Source: Tetmemena sp. SeJ-2015 (lineage: Eukaryota > Ciliophora > Spirotrichea > Sporadotrichida > Oxytrichidae). Taken from it: DNA of 64,000 nt. The stretch lies in the NCBI GenBank assembly GCA_027382625.1, contig JAJKFJ010021208.1, positions 48,903 through 112,902 on the forward strand, written 5' to 3'. Positions 47,446 through 60,003 of this stretch are shown here, piece after piece. The position numbers and the translations under genes are program-made. Below the pieces are notes generated by a model. That model was not told the origin of the DNA. It searched no databases and saw only the letters and a program-made list of their open reading frames with translations. The first letter of the stretch is position 1. Each line of letters begins with the position of its first letter.

Positions 47446-50428
47446 ATGGCACATGATTTATCATTTAGTTAGTCTTGCGTTGCAGCAGGAATAACAACAG
47501 ATGACGCAGAGTCTGGGTGTACCAAAGCAATCTAGAGAGCGCCAGATTTCTCAGAAGTCCCTCTCTTCTCAAACTATAAGCCAGAACTAACATCAATCTT
47601 CCCCCAACTCTTCGAATTTATAAATATGTGATAGTTTATGCTTAGAACAAATAAGATGGTATGCGTTTGACAGCGAGCAAAAATTTTAGAAGCAAGACTG
47701 ACAACGCCGATATTTCAGATATGCAGACAATTGGAGGCAGCCAAACTATTGTGCACCGAAAAAGTCTCTCCAAGTTAGGCTCACAGTAAGTCAATTTTAA
47801 ATTAAAATGAGGATTTGTGAAGTGCGAAGGGATAAGTAGTGGCGCATCTGCATTTTCTCATTATTTCTTCCAATTCATTATTGCTCTAATTTAACGCACA
47901 TGTAGGGATTATTTAATCAACTATGTTTATACTAAATTAGATTCCTTATTAGCTGGCAGCACCAGCAACGCAACCTCAATGCAGAAAATGGAGAGAAGAC
48001 AACTCGCTGGCCTCTCAAACGGTACTTACACCTCAAAGTTGAACGAACAGCTGTCACTGCTCCCTCCCCTTGAAGAAAAGAACAAGGGTAAGAACAGGAG
48101 TAGAGCGCTCACCTCAAGTTAAGAATCATAGCCCATCCACTCTCAAATCTCAGACAAAAATTTGAAATATAAGCTGTAATTGTGATGGGATTAATTTAAG
48201 TGGGTCGTACCAAATAGAATCTTACTCCAACAATATTATGGAAACTTTTCTCTCAGAAAATACATTTTGCTTTATCAACAATAACAATTAAGGAAGTGGG
48301 TAGTCAGCTCAGCCTTCGAATTCAACCAATGCTGTGCTAGTGGCTAACATTTCACCAGAGAAAGGAGGCATGAGTCTTGGCCCCAATCAAGACTTGATAC
48401 CCAACAGTCTTCTTCTCAATCCTCTCCTGCATACGAATAAAATGGACAAAAGGAGAAAACTCAGCTCTAAACCTTCAAATAGCAAAGTTTAACTAAGCTA
48501 TTTATTATGTCCTAAGTTTAATTCAAAGAACTCCAGATCGGCAGCAAGGCTGGAGCCCATCATTCCCAAATCCTACTTAGGCAACAACACAGGCGCAGTC
48601 GGAGGTCTGAGCGTATTAGGCAAGAAAAAGTCTGAGAAGCTTGCGGACGTGAGAGAAAGTTTCTCGCGCGAATCTTTTAATTCTAAGACTAATAATACTA
48701 ACACCGAAGATGAGAAAGATGGCAGCAAAGATTCAATCAACAACTTAAATCAAATTTCCTCTTTTTCTCCCCTTCACTCTTTATTAATGTCTAACTCAAA
48801 CAGTAACGGCCTAGATAGTCGTACTCCTAAATTGGTGGGAGGTAAATCCTAGAAGTTCTTCCAGAGCATCACTGCTGAACCTTCACCTGCGGCAGTGAAA
48901 CTAACCAACAATTACGTGCCTCTTAAATTTAACTACCGCAAGTCAAGCTAAAAGTTTAGCACTGCCGACTCTCATCAAGGGGAGAACGAAAGAGACGACA
49001 GCACAAGTGCGCAGCTCAGCAGCCTCAACTCATCAGAGAAATTCGGCAGCCCCTCCCCTCCACAAGTCCTAACTGGCTCATCCATTCACTCCAAAAACTA
49101 GACAAGGCAGTTCTTTAGCTCGGTTATTCTCCACAAACCCAATCCAGGTGAAGTCCAAAAACCCGTCGGTATTTTACAAGCTGTTTTATAAGTGACCTTC
49201 AAAGTGAATACTTTTAATTAGGTCTTGATGGAAGCAACACGAGCTCTTCAGGTACTGCCAATTCCCAGAAATCTAACTCTGCGGCATCAAATGGCAACCT
49301 CACAAACTCACTTGCTGCACCTCAGCAATCGCACAAGTTCAAGTACGGTCAGCACACCATCGCTGGCAAGAGCCAAGGAAAGACCAAGTAAAACTAAGAT
49401 CGGGTTTATTTCAAACATGCCTTCCTGGATGGCAAAGAAGACTCCAAATTATTAGAATATTCTTACTTATTGGTATGTCTTTGAAATTATTGATAATAGC
49501 TGATGGTCATGGGCCTAATGGAGACTAGGTGAGCGAGGCTATCATTAAAATATACCCAAACTCACTCAAGAACGAACTTCAAGCTGTGTTCGATCAGTTC
49601 AGTATGATCGAAGAATCTACTTTGGTACAGTCGACTAAGTACCACCTTGAAATGAAATCCTCAATCTAGAAGTCCTTCAAGATTATTCTCAATACCATTC
49701 ATTTGTTATGCAAGAAGTTAAACATGCAGATCAGCCATCAGAATTTTGATGTGCTACTCAGTGGCTCGACACTCACAGTCATCGTGCAAATTAACTCCTT
49801 CCTCTACTGCGCCAACGTGGGAGATTCACGAGCCATCCTCCTTAAGAGCAAGAAATCTGGCTCATGAAAAGCATCATACTAATTTTTGCTATTTCCTCAC
49901 CTGCTACTTAGAAATGCTTTGAGGGAGATCCTTTCCAATTGTCGACTGATCACAAGCCTTAAGACTATCAGGAGCGCCTCAGAATTGAGAAGATGAAGGG
50001 CGAAGTCAAATAGACTTGGAACTAGAAGACGGGCAAATACTAAGGAGCCCACAGAGTTTGGATACAGGACAAGGATTTCCCTGGCTTGGCTATGAGCAGA
50101 TCAATCGGTGATAAGCTAGCACAGTCGGTTGGAGTTATTCCCCTGCCAGATGTCACTATTTACAAGATTAATAGAGACGAGTACGAATATAATAAGCATT
50201 ATTACAATAACCTATTTGCATATTTGATATGTGCTTGTGTCAGCTAGCGATGGGATATGGGACACTCTGGATATCAAAGAGGTGAGAGACTATGTTTAAG
50301 CTAACAGACAAATCCATGACTTAAATTTCATGAGCCGCACTCTAGCTACTCGGTCCAGAGAGAAGTGGCTTGAGTGGGACGTGTTCACAGTCGATGACAT
50401 CACAATCCAAATGTTGGAGCTTGTGTGA
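47446..50428 (+). CDS. PP2C-type (PPM) protein phosphatase with long Ser/Asn-rich N-terminus
   Basis: ATG 47446 (MAHDLSFS after collapsing a TAGT tandem at 47466-47473) to TGA 50426-50428. The first about 600 residues are low-complexity Ser, Asn, Gln and Lys. The catalytic domain starts near 49330 and shows KQNQDRVYF, ADGHGPNGDQVSEAI, SGSTLTVIV, NVGDSRAILLKS, STDHKPQDYQERLRIEK, GAHRVW, GLAMSRSIGDKLA and SASDGIWDTLD. These cover the metal-binding aspartates of PP2C (DGHG, SDG and the C-terminal RSREKW...WDVFTVDDIT). IESs: 49473-49492 (TTATTG), 49867-49916 (ATG), 50191-50230 (ATAT). Further breaks near 47620-47660, 47780-47945 and 48190-48290 were not fully resolved. It is a Mn/Mg-dependent Ser/Thr phosphatase, probably cytosolic or nuclear. 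Confidence 0.87.
49473..49492. other. Short IES, pointer TTATTG, 20 bp
   Basis: TTATTG at 49467-49472 and 49487-49492. Excision gives EYSYLLIIADGHGPNGD. Reading the GTATGT...ATAG inside it as an intron would break the DGHG frame. Confidence 0.85.
49867..49916. other. IES, pointer ATG, 50 bp
   Basis: ATG at 49864-49866 and 49914-49916. Excision gives SKKSGSCFEGDPFQLSTDHK in frame. Confidence 0.75.
50191..50230. other. IES, pointer ATAT, 40 bp
   Basis: ATAT at 50187-50190 and 50227-50230. Excision gives NRDEYEYVLVSASDGIWD. Confidence 0.85.
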
Positions 50429-51063
50429 AGAATTACGATTCGAATAGTGCAGCTGTTCTCACACTATTTTTGAAATGGTAGCAGCCATTGCTATCATAAA
50501 ATATTAAAACTATGAATTTGGACTAATTCTCAAATGGCAGCCTTTCCCGACCATACTCTGCCAATATTATTCTATCATAAAGTATCCCCAAGAACTATGA
50601 AACTACACATTGACTTGATATTTAGCAATGATTATTTCAAATTGAATTCTCAAAAAATTAATGCTGATAATTGATATAAGCTACTAAATTGGCATTTGGG
50701 TTGAAGAGTGGATACGAGTTAATCGCCCACTCATTAACCCATTATATAGTAGCCATAAAACTCCCTTGCTATAAATTAAGTAGAGAAAGTCTATCAAACG
50801 CTTTCAGTCTAGCTATTATTCAATATTAATCTTAAATTCAAAAATATCCTATTATCACTCTCAAAGTAGATATTTTCATTTATTTTTTGAAAAGAAAGTT
50901 CTCAAAAATTATTTAGGAAATTTTGTTGCATTATTGAATTAGGATTCAATAGTCCATATAGAAAATAAAATTTGCCATCTCTTGCTCATTCACAACCCAA
51001 CGCTGTTTAAATAATTCAAACTATACATTGATGTCACCAATCTCCAACAATTTAGCAACCCTT
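50429..51063. other. Intergenic AT-rich stretch
   Basis: Between convergent genes. No gene or repeat was recognised. Confidence 0.6.
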
Positions 51064-52240
51064 TCATAATTTATTACTCTTGCTCTTTTATTGAAGTTAT
51101 TTTTTTATATATTCACGCTACAAGTACTGATCACTGATGGGAGTATTTGAAACCCAGAAACTTCTAATGTCTTATTGGTATTTATCCATGTAAATGCAAC
51201 CTATTCCCTTGGAGCTCATGAGAATATTTTCCATAGACATTTTACCCTGGAATGAAGTCTTCATCTCCTAGACATACAAGTCCATTTTTTGAGAGCTGCT
51301 AAACTTATTCAGTATTTTAAGGAGGACTAGCACATCATCTTCAGTTAAGCTTTTTACTTGCCTGCTTACGAATTCTGAGTAAAAACAATACATATCAGTT
51401 AATAATTATAAATTTTTAAAGGGGTTTAATAATCTGAGCCAATTTCCTAACTTTAGCTTTGACCTGGTAGCAAAGTTATTAATTGATGTTTGCTTTGTCC
51501 TATTCGGAATACTTGGCTAATACTTCATGTTGCATGTGTATGATCTGTTGGAACTAGGCATTCGGATCTTCTTCCTCCAAGTAAATATCATAACCTTCGC
51601 TAACATTATCTTCCTCTTCAATTATAATCTTAAATAGAAATTAACAATTCTAAGCCCTACTCTCATCTAGAGGTCATACTAATTAAGCCTCTTTCTCCTC
51701 TTGTTTATTCTCTTCCATATCACTGGACAGCACTCCCTTAAGTGGCCCTTCTACCAACAAACCTCGCAAGTTGATTCCAAAATTTTTTGCCTAGTTCTGT
51801 TATTTCGACAACAGTTGATGCAGTGGCCTTTCTTGTTAAAGCATTCTTAGTTAATACACAAGTGTTCCTTATTTTCTAACTCATAGAAAGTCTTATCCTA
51901 AAAAAATAGCAAAATTCTTTTTGCTTTCCTCTTGTATCTTTGATAAAGTTTTAGGATCGGTCTCTTCAAACTTTCTAATAGCCTCATTGAGAGCAGCAAT
52001 GATTTCATGCTGGCGATTGATTTTTGAGTCTCTTATCTTTTTTTCCTCTTATAGGATTTAGCGCTTCTCCTCAAGCTCTGCTTCTATAGTTTGAATCTAA
52101 AAGAAATTTTAAGAGAGTCAAAGATTGTATTCTAGATACAAGGGAGAGCATATTAATTTATTGCTTACCAAATAGACCTCATTCATAATTTAAGTTGTCT
52201 TCTTTGCCAATTAGTCTGTCTCTTTGCTATTATAGAGAAA
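51064..52240 (-). CDS. Cys-rich, coiled-coil protein (possible zinc-binding centre)
   Basis: TGA 51064-51066. The most upstream coding block is near 52200 (DQLAKKTTQIMNEVYL), followed by an intron of about 70 nt (GTAAGC to TTTTAG, near 52095-52167). Then IQTIEAELEEKRQILQEEKK and QHEIIAALNEAIRKFEETD form a coiled coil. One frame over after an interruption comes CINQECFNKKGHCINCC and, after another, CEVCWQKGHLREC: paired Cys and Cys/His groups suited to zinc. An acidic part follows (IEEEDNVSEGYDIYLEEEDP), then KAKVRKLAQIIKP, and a C-terminal helical part SLTEDDVLVLLKILNKF. A TRIM/B-box-like arrangement is conceivable but the motif is not diagnostic. The start codon was not found; frame changes near 51600 and 51880 are unresolved. 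Confidence 0.5.
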
Positions 52241-52713
52241 TTATTTAAATCTATAATTAACTCAAAATCAAAGAGAAATGCTGACTAAAATTAAAACTCA
52301 TAACTTCTATAGAGTTCCAACTGTATATACTAGTCTATTCTTTCGAAAAGAATGATTTAAGCTTGAGGTAATTCAATATCACTGATAGTATTCATTAAAA
52401 AATGCTTTTAGATAAATTCAATTGTGAGATAAATTTTCAGTTATAAAGAGAAGATTTTGAGAGAGCTCTGGCTTTTGATAGATCATTCTCAGGTTTGAGA
52501 AATCGTATTAGTTCACTATTTTCATTTATCAATTAATTATTTTACTAATATTTTTTTAAATAAAATTCAATAAAGCCATAGTGCTCTTTGTTTCATTATC
52601 ATCAAATTTGTTTCTTTTCGAAAAAGCATAACAGAAAGATTAAGGAAATAATGTGTCAAGAAATTCTGATAATTCTTTAATTATTTAAATATCATAGTGA
52701 ATAAATAAAACTA
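52241..52713. other. AT-rich stretch upstream of the DHHC gene
   Basis: Divergent spacer between the Cys-rich gene and the palmitoyltransferase gene. No clear coding frame was seen, although the missing first exon or MDS of the minus-strand gene could lie here. Confidence 0.5.
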
Positions 52714-55700
52714 ATGATGCAAGACACATAAACACACTTGGCGAATAAATTGGCTCTTAAAAACGAGGACTTTGAATCAATCCAAAAACTTAAGTAGGAT
52801 CAAAGAGAGGATATGAGCTCTAAACCTAAACTTGAATTAGGACACACTTTAAGAACACCTAAACTAAGTCAAGGCAACGGAAATGATGTTAGCTTGAAAG
52901 CGAAGTTGACTTCAGCTCATTGAAATGGGTTTGCTCTGCCTTTGGACTCTTTGCAAATAATTTCTTACATCGTCTTTGCACTCAAGGTGTCGATTTTCTA
53001 CGCTATCAAGCAATTCTTTATTGAGGGCTACTCAGGATACATAGTCTTTCTGTAATCATAAATTCATTTCTAATTCTCATGTTTTAGGTAGATCACTGAC
53101 AACTTTGAGTAAAATAATATTTCATTTCAATTTCTGATATTTTTATCATTGAGCTATTTAATGGTGACACACTTTACGATATATTCAACCAAAATCATAC
53201 CCACAGATGATTTGGTTCTCAAATAGAAGCATGCTCTAAAATCGAGGAAGCTTATTAAATATAGCTAGTTTATTTTTTTAGAAGGCGGTTAGATTTGTAG
53301 ATTCAAATTAGAAACAGATAGCTAGTCCATCATGACATCTGAGCCAAATTAAATTCCTCTTCCAAGCTAGTTATAAAGTATGCGTCTTTAGGATAATCCT
53401 GAGAGCAGAAAAGAAGACAATCAAGTAAGCTTAGGTCAATAATTCAAGAGTCCTGGCTAAATGAATGAAGCTTTTGAAGCCCCGATTCATCTTTCAGCGT
53501 AGAAGAGCTACTAATAGAGTAGTCAAATCCGTATTATTTTTTCTCTTGTTAAAGTAGTTAGAACTAGAGATATTAACATTAGGATTTGAGCTAGCAGCAA
53601 GAGAGCAAAGTGAGTCAGCCATTGGATTTAAGTGAGAACAACATAGATGCTGCACCTCCTATAATACAAAACTTTCACCAAGATGTGGTGGAGCTAGATA
53701 AGTCTGAAGTGACTCAGCAATAATTGGACTATTCAGGATTTTATGACTAGAGCCCAGCCAATATCTACAACGGGGCTCCTCTTCCCCAACTAAACCCCAA
53801 TCTATCTGAGGCCTAGTAATCTGCCAAAAATTCACTAAGGTATCTCAATTATAATAATAGTTCTTGAATTTATAAATTCAATGGAATACACCCAAGCAAT
53901 TAAAACAGCTCCTATAGGAATAACGAGCCAAGCGCTTTCAAAAGATTGCACAAGGCTGAAAAAGGAATAGGCTTTCCTATTTAGTAAGACTCAGCGTAAC
54001 ATTAGAAACAGTTACAACTTCCTTCTTTGAAACCCACAAACATGATAAATAAAGACATTAAATATGAACCTTTTGAGAAGCTGATAATTTCAAGCTCTTT
54101 TTCTATTTTTAAATGAATAAGTCTCAAAAGGAACAGAGTCTTTAACAATCCAGCAAGGAAGATAAGAATGAAATTGAAGAACTAAGAATTTAAAATATAA
54201 ATGCACTTGCTAAACCTGCAAATAAGTAGAATGCCTTTTCTGGAGATGAAAACGTATAACAAAATGAAGCAGTAGAAGAGATAGTAACTGACGCTTCAAA
54301 GATTCAGTTCTGTCCCTTCTGCTAGGCTTATTCTCATATACTTAGTAAACATTCATTGAAAATAAAAACTATAAATGTTAAATTTTAAATATGAAATATA
54401 TTGCTCTCGATGTGATAGATGCTGCTCACATTTTGATCACCACTGCAGGTGGTTGAACAATTGTATTGGAAATAAAAACTATAGACATTTCGCTTTTCTA
54501 ATAGCCTTTATAGAGTTAAATGCTCTCTTAGAACTAGCTCTGGACTTCGTTCTAATAAATAGCCTCTCTCAAACATCAGAAAGTCAGGCATTTTTGTATT
54601 TTTAATTATACAATTATTTCTATATCATTAACAAAGATAACTTAGACATTATCTTCAAATGAAGATGTTTCTCTAAATAGTGACACTGTCAAAATATACC
54701 TAGCTCTTATTTGTCTAACAACTCTTCTGAACCTAATAATTCTGCTTTCGACAAGTTACTTAATTGTGCTTCATATCTACCTCTACAAAAAAGGGTGGAC
54801 CACCTATGAATTCATTCTCAGGTAAAGAGACTTTACATATAAATCTATAAATATTTTTAGACAAGGCGAGGAAGTACATTTAAGATGAGTAGAGTGCTTT
54901 CTAAAATTCGACCCTCAATCCTCTAAACCAGTAAACATTCAGTAACACTAAAGCCCAGGAGAGCACTCTTAAGAATATGTAAAATACTAATCCATAGGCT
55001 ACTTTCATCAATCAACAGCAGTACTTTACTTAATTTCACAATTTTCAGACTCAAAATTTTATCAATATCAACACTTTCGACACCCAGGTATTTAAAGGAC
55101 TCATGTAGACTACAGAGGAAGGCGCTGGTCCTTACTATCTAGACAAGAACATTATGTCAATGTGTATATCAATTCTTTATTTAAACGTTTAGGGTTAGAG
55201 AAGTTAGCAAATATTTATTAACAACAACTATATCATCAACATAAATAACAGTGAGTACGAATAGCACAATCTAAATAAAAGTGCAAACCTTAGTCATAAT
55301 CTTAAATCAAGATATTTGAAACTCCATTTTCTAGTTTAATCTTTCTAGGCTGAACGAGGAAAGTGAGGACTCCTCTGGTATGTACCAAGATGAAAGCTCA
55401 TAGAGTAATTAGAAGAACAAAGCCAATTTCTATATACAAGACTTCAGTCAAGCTAATTTTAATCTGGTTCAATAACAACAACAACTATAAGCACTTAGCA
55501 AATAGTAAAACATATACAGACAGAGTGATGCAACAAGTTAATCTTAATCTATTGATCAAAGCAGTGGCTAAAATTCTCTCTCTAAGATTTAAAATTATAT
55601 TTAATAGTTGTTTTATAAGAGCAGTTCTAAAAGAAAGCATAAGCGCAGAGGCAAAAAGAATGCTCAGCATCATGCGCATAGCTCGAGAGACTTTGTTCAC

Positions 55701-56278
55701 TCATCTTTTGGTGCGAGAGATCAAGAGTCATTGAAGCACCAAGATTCTTCAATTTAAGAGGATGGGGACCAGTATTATGCTAAGTAGTAGATGAATCAGT
55801 CCTAGATAAATCTGATCAAGCAAAACTATACTCAAGGCTTTTAAGCAATAAAGCAGAATTAAAATGTCCTTGAAAAAGCAGAGAAAAAGAAGAGAGAACT
55901 TAAGAGCAGAATACTCTTTGGAGATAAGATCCAGACCAAATATCTCGCTCATTTTTTTCGAGTATTTAAAAATATAGCAGAAATGTTCTTAAGCATAACG
56001 AGAGGGTGCATACTACTAATGATGATGGTAGCTCTCCATTTGATATTATCAATTTGTATTTTATATTTGAAAAAAGTGGGATGCAACAAATTTTCAACTA
56101 TAAAATTAGTCATTTGCAATAACAAGTCTCTTAAGAATCTTAAGAAAATTAAGAAAGCATGCAGCATAAATATTAGAACAATGAATTTTAAGAGTAAGAA
56201 GACTATCACGAAATTTAAGATAAGAAAGAAAACAACTTAGGTTCTAAGATAAACAATAAATTTTTCTACTAGTCATGA
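52714..56278 (+). CDS. DHHC-type protein S-palmitoyltransferase
   Basis: ATG 52714 ([19 protein letters not shown]) to TGA 56276-56278. [20 protein letters not shown] is the typical first membrane region, followed by [20 protein letters not shown]. The cysteine-rich domain is [14 protein letters not shown] joined across IES 54354-54402 to [20 protein letters not shown] and [10 protein letters not shown], with catalytic Cys in DHHC near 54445. Two more helices follow ([37 protein letters not shown]), then TTYEFIL and a long Ser/Gln/Asn/His-rich C-terminal tail. It anchors proteins to membranes by S-acylation, likely at Golgi or plasma membrane. Breaks near 53560, 53835, 54080, 54600-54690, 54825-54860 and 55190-55350 were not fully resolved. 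An in-frame TGA at 52921-52923 precedes NGFALP. Confidence 0.85.
54354..54402. other. IES, pointer ATT, 49 bp
   Basis: ATT at 54351-54353 and 54400-54402. Excision joins HILSKH to [15 protein letters not shown], completing the conserved Cys-rich domain. Confidence 0.85.
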
Positions 56279-56343
56279 ATTCATATTCAACCAACAAAGT
56301 TTAAATTTCAAAATTTCTTTCTATTTTGATTTATGATATAGAA

Positions 56344-57260
56344 ACTCTTCAAATTTAAGAAGCATTATATAAAATAGTTAAAATAATAAGTTACCCAAGT
56401 TTTTTAATTTTGATCTGAATTTTGATATGTAATAGACCTTGCATAAATTCTTTTATTCTTTCTGAGTTTAATAGTAGCCTAATTTTTAGCTTAGACTTTT
56501 GATTTAGTTACTCTTTTGTAATAATCTTGAAGTAGATTATATTGATTATTTAATTTCTTCTCTGTTTAACTTGGCTAACTAGAGTTTGCTTTTGCTAATA
56601 ATAAGGACTCTGCTTTAGTGAATAATTCCCTCTCTCCTTCAAAAGCGAATAGAACATGTAGATAAGTGCAATGGCACAGCTATTTAAAAAAAGAATTTAA
56701 TTCAATATGGTATAGAAATAAAAGGACTCATTCATTTGTAGTAAATATATTTCATGGCTTTATCACTACGAATAGAGGAACTAGATTATTAAAATATAAT
56801 ATTCTCAAATGGACTCTTCTTTTACGAAGAGTCTTATGCCGAGGTTGTAAAGTCAATTTTAACTATTAGGGCAAAATAATGGTTCTTTTTTCAAATTTAC
56901 GAGCGCAGTCAAGAAGCAGAAAACTTTACCTTCATCAGAAATAAGTCCTATCAAACTCAAAGATAAAAGAAACTTGTGGAAAGAATTTTCAAATCCACTC
57001 ATAATGCAGTCACAAATCATAAAGCTACGGGTTGATTGATAATTTTTTCTGAGCTCAGGGATGAAATCGTTGGTGAGGACGTGATTTCTTTAGACTAAAA
57101 ATATAATCTGATTTAAATAATGAAAAACTTTTAGATATATGCTTATCTTAATCTAGATTCTGAGTGGACAAACTCCATGGATTCCTTTTAACTAAAAGAG
57201 ATAAGGTCTTAATCTTAGTCTGGAAACTCAAAGAGTTTTTGATAACAAGGCAATTGCTTT
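56344..57260 (-). CDS. Unrecognised minus-strand coding segments
   Basis: With TGA as the only stop, protein-like blocks occur at about 56390-56640 (FEGERELFTKAESLLLAKAN, then KKLNNQYNLLQDYYKRVTKS) and near 57020-57260 (TSSPTISSLSSEKIINQPVA; KNSLSFQTKIKTLSLLVKRN). They are separated by AT-rich DNA. The first block is helical and basic. No start codon, family or pointers were established. It may be one gene with IESs or two. Confidence 0.3.
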
Positions 57261-57910
57261 TCAACATATAGTATTTTTATAGGAATTTATAACTTAAATC
57301 AGTCTTAAAATGGTAATAATATTCATTCAAATCATAGCCTAAAAGGAAATAAACTAAAAGAATTCAAAACTTGAGATAGTCTATACTTTTTAAATTATTT
57401 TTTAACTTAATTAAAATTCGTAAAGCAAAGAAGAACTTTTCTTTTTCAAAAATAGAAAAAAGTAGGGATGGTTTTAATCTTACTTGAATTACAATATTGA
57501 GTCTTAGTAATCCAAAAATGAAATATAAAGTTAAACTTCAAATTAAAATAGAAAAGAGAGCCAGAATTTACATTTTTCTTCATGTGAATTTATTCCTTGA
57601 TATGTTATTTTAAGATAAAATAATTTTTCCTCTTTAAATCTCTGAATGTCATCTTTGCAGTTGACAAAGAATATCTTTCTTTGAATAACTCACTGGAATA
57701 GTAATAAATTTTGTAAATACTCTATGTTCTTTAGGCAAAATATCTATCTTGATCACCTACCTAGTATAATAACATCTTAGAGATAAAAATTGATGACTGC
57801 TCTTGTCTTTAAATAAAAATTTTAAATTGACTGAATGGACAATGCCTCCAAAGTTGATTTTTGTAATGAGTTGGTAGGCATATTCTTAATATGATAAGAG
57901 TTAAGATAAA
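57261..57910. other. AT-rich DNA without recognisable gene
   Basis: No convincing coding stretch or repeat on either strand. Confidence 0.5.
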
Positions 57911-58171
57911 ATGCACAAGGAAAAGAGTCCATACACAGTCAAACAAGAAATGCTGTTAAGAAGATTTCCTTTCAAATAACTTTCTCAGTTAGTTAAAGCT
58001 GTTCATAAGGCAAAGATCTCTCAGAAGAATGGATTACAATTTAAGAATATTATAATTTTACTTCCTAACTTATTAATTAAAATAATTGGAGGACAAGTTT
58101 AAATTAAAAGTAAATTTACAGTAGTAATTTTATTATTATTATTTAGTGATAGCAAATCAGTTCATAGCTGA
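57911..58171 (+). CDS. Small hypothetical protein or single MDS
   Basis: ATG 57911 (MHKEKSPYTVKQEMLLRRF) to TGA 58169-58171, 86 residues, with TAA as Gln inside. The first 50 residues look protein-like and basic (FKQLSQLVKAVHKAKISQKN). The end is AT-rich and may be IES. Not recognised. Confidence 0.3.
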
Positions 58172-58858
58172 TATAAACTAAGGTGAGTCCAACTCATTCT
58201 TTTCAGACAAATTAAAATGATATAATTGGAAAGCACCAATATTAAGTTGATTTCTTCTTAAAGGAAAGTTTCAAAAAATTTAAAGGAACATATTTTTAAT
58301 GCAATTTTTAATTTCAGCTTTAAAATGTTATGATTTAAAATTGAAGTGATGGAAAGAGAGAAAAATGATTATATTCATTAAATAGATTACAATTTATTAA
58401 GACATATACTGAAATGAAGGATATGTCAGGAAATTTATACAATTAAAACTTTGAGTTTGCAATATTATATTAAAATATTAAATAATAAGTTTCAGAAAAG
58501 GGTAAGCAACCATACTCATAAATATATCTTTAAAGATTCAATAAAATATGAAAAAATTGCAAATGCATTAAATTTTTCTTTTGCTTATTCTCTTGCTCTT
58601 GTTTTAAAATAAAACTTGTATGTTCTAAGAATCTTTTGAGTGGCAGCTTTTTCTGCGAAATTCAAATTATATATTTGATAACCTAATTCTCAAATTAAGT
58701 TAAATATATTTTAAAAAATAAGTCCTCAGCTATAGTATTTTTATCATTTTATTTTCAAAATTTTAGAAATATAATCTTCTTTGTTTAAATCAACATATAA
58801 GAAATTAACGAATTATAGTAGGAATTTTAATTAAATTGGTGATTGTCAAAAAAAATAA

Positions 58859-59225
58859 ATGGAGAGCAGCAACTTCGTGGAAGTTGAAATAGCAGATTTA
58901 ACCCCTGATCTGCAGCTTGTTCGATAGCTTATCAAAACATATTATGAGTTTCTTCTTTTATCATCTTTGTAACGCCTTTCAGCAGAGTGATATGAATAAT
59001 GCACTCATTATCATCCTCATTGTGGTCTTCATAAAAAAATTGTGTCGCTTATAATTCTTTACTGAGCACTTTTACACAAAAGTTGCAAGGATAAAAAGTT
59101 CTTAAAACTTTATGCTGAATCTAATGGTGTAATTATTATTTAAATATGACACACTTCAACTGTCATTTATTTATTGCATGGGTTTCCTTCTCTTATTGAG
59201 GGCTTTAACAGTTAGTAAATTTTGA
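58859..59225 (+). CDS. Small multispanning membrane protein, unknown
   Basis: ATG 58859 (MESSNFVEVEIADLTPDLQL) to TGA 59223-59225, about 120 residues with one frame slip near 58983-58990. After an acidic N-terminus come a helix near YYEFLLLSSL, a clear membrane helix MNNALIIILIVVFI, and two further hydrophobic stretches (FMLNLMVQLLF; FIYCMGFLLLLRALTV). The slip could be a very short IES or a sequencing error. No family was recognised. It is an isolated gene in AT-rich surroundings. Confidence 0.45.
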
Positions 59226-60003
59226 AAAGAGATTAGTAGGGAGAAATTTTAATTGAGAGATTAACTTTATTAACTTACTTCAGAATAAGAATTTAGAAAT
59301 GGAGCATTTTTCTCTTGTATACCACTTCCAACATTTATTAAATTTTTATCTTAATAATTCTCACCCACTACCTCCCTGCATGAACTATAAAAAAAATGGT
59401 AAGTATGCTTCTTATTTGTTATATTTACTCATTATATTTATTATATTTGCAATGATGCATTCCTATAATATTTCTGATTCAATATAAGATGAAGTTGTAT
59501 AAATTAGTTTCTCTTTTTATTATTATAAAATTCAGGTGTTTAATTAAAAAATTATTAAACATTTTGATACTTACCATGCTTTTTTGAAGTTCGAGTGCAT
59601 ATGGAGGGTGGCTACTGGGCTGGGAATTATTAATATCGAAATTTAATAAGTGAGTGAAAGGGTATACTAGAGAAAAATACTCCTTTGCTAATTTTTTGTC
59701 TGAAATTAGCTAATAAAGTTATCTTTTAAATTTAAATTATCTGGCTAGCAATCTCTTTCGAATTTTTACTTACTTTTATACCCCTCCCTAATAAACGGAA
59801 TCACTGAGGGACAATAATTTAATTAATTTAAACCTTATACGTTAATTAAACATTCATTTAATAGTCTTTTTAGTTAGATTGATTAGAATATTTATGCAGA
59901 TGTTTAATCTTAAAATATAAGTTAAATTTTCTTGAATTAACATTGAATGCAGAAAGAGTATGATCAATTAATAATTTCTCGAAATGCTGTTTTTATATAA
60001 ACC
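59226..60003. other. AT-rich DNA without recognisable gene
   Basis: No coding-like frame or repeat was identified on either strand. Confidence 0.5.
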
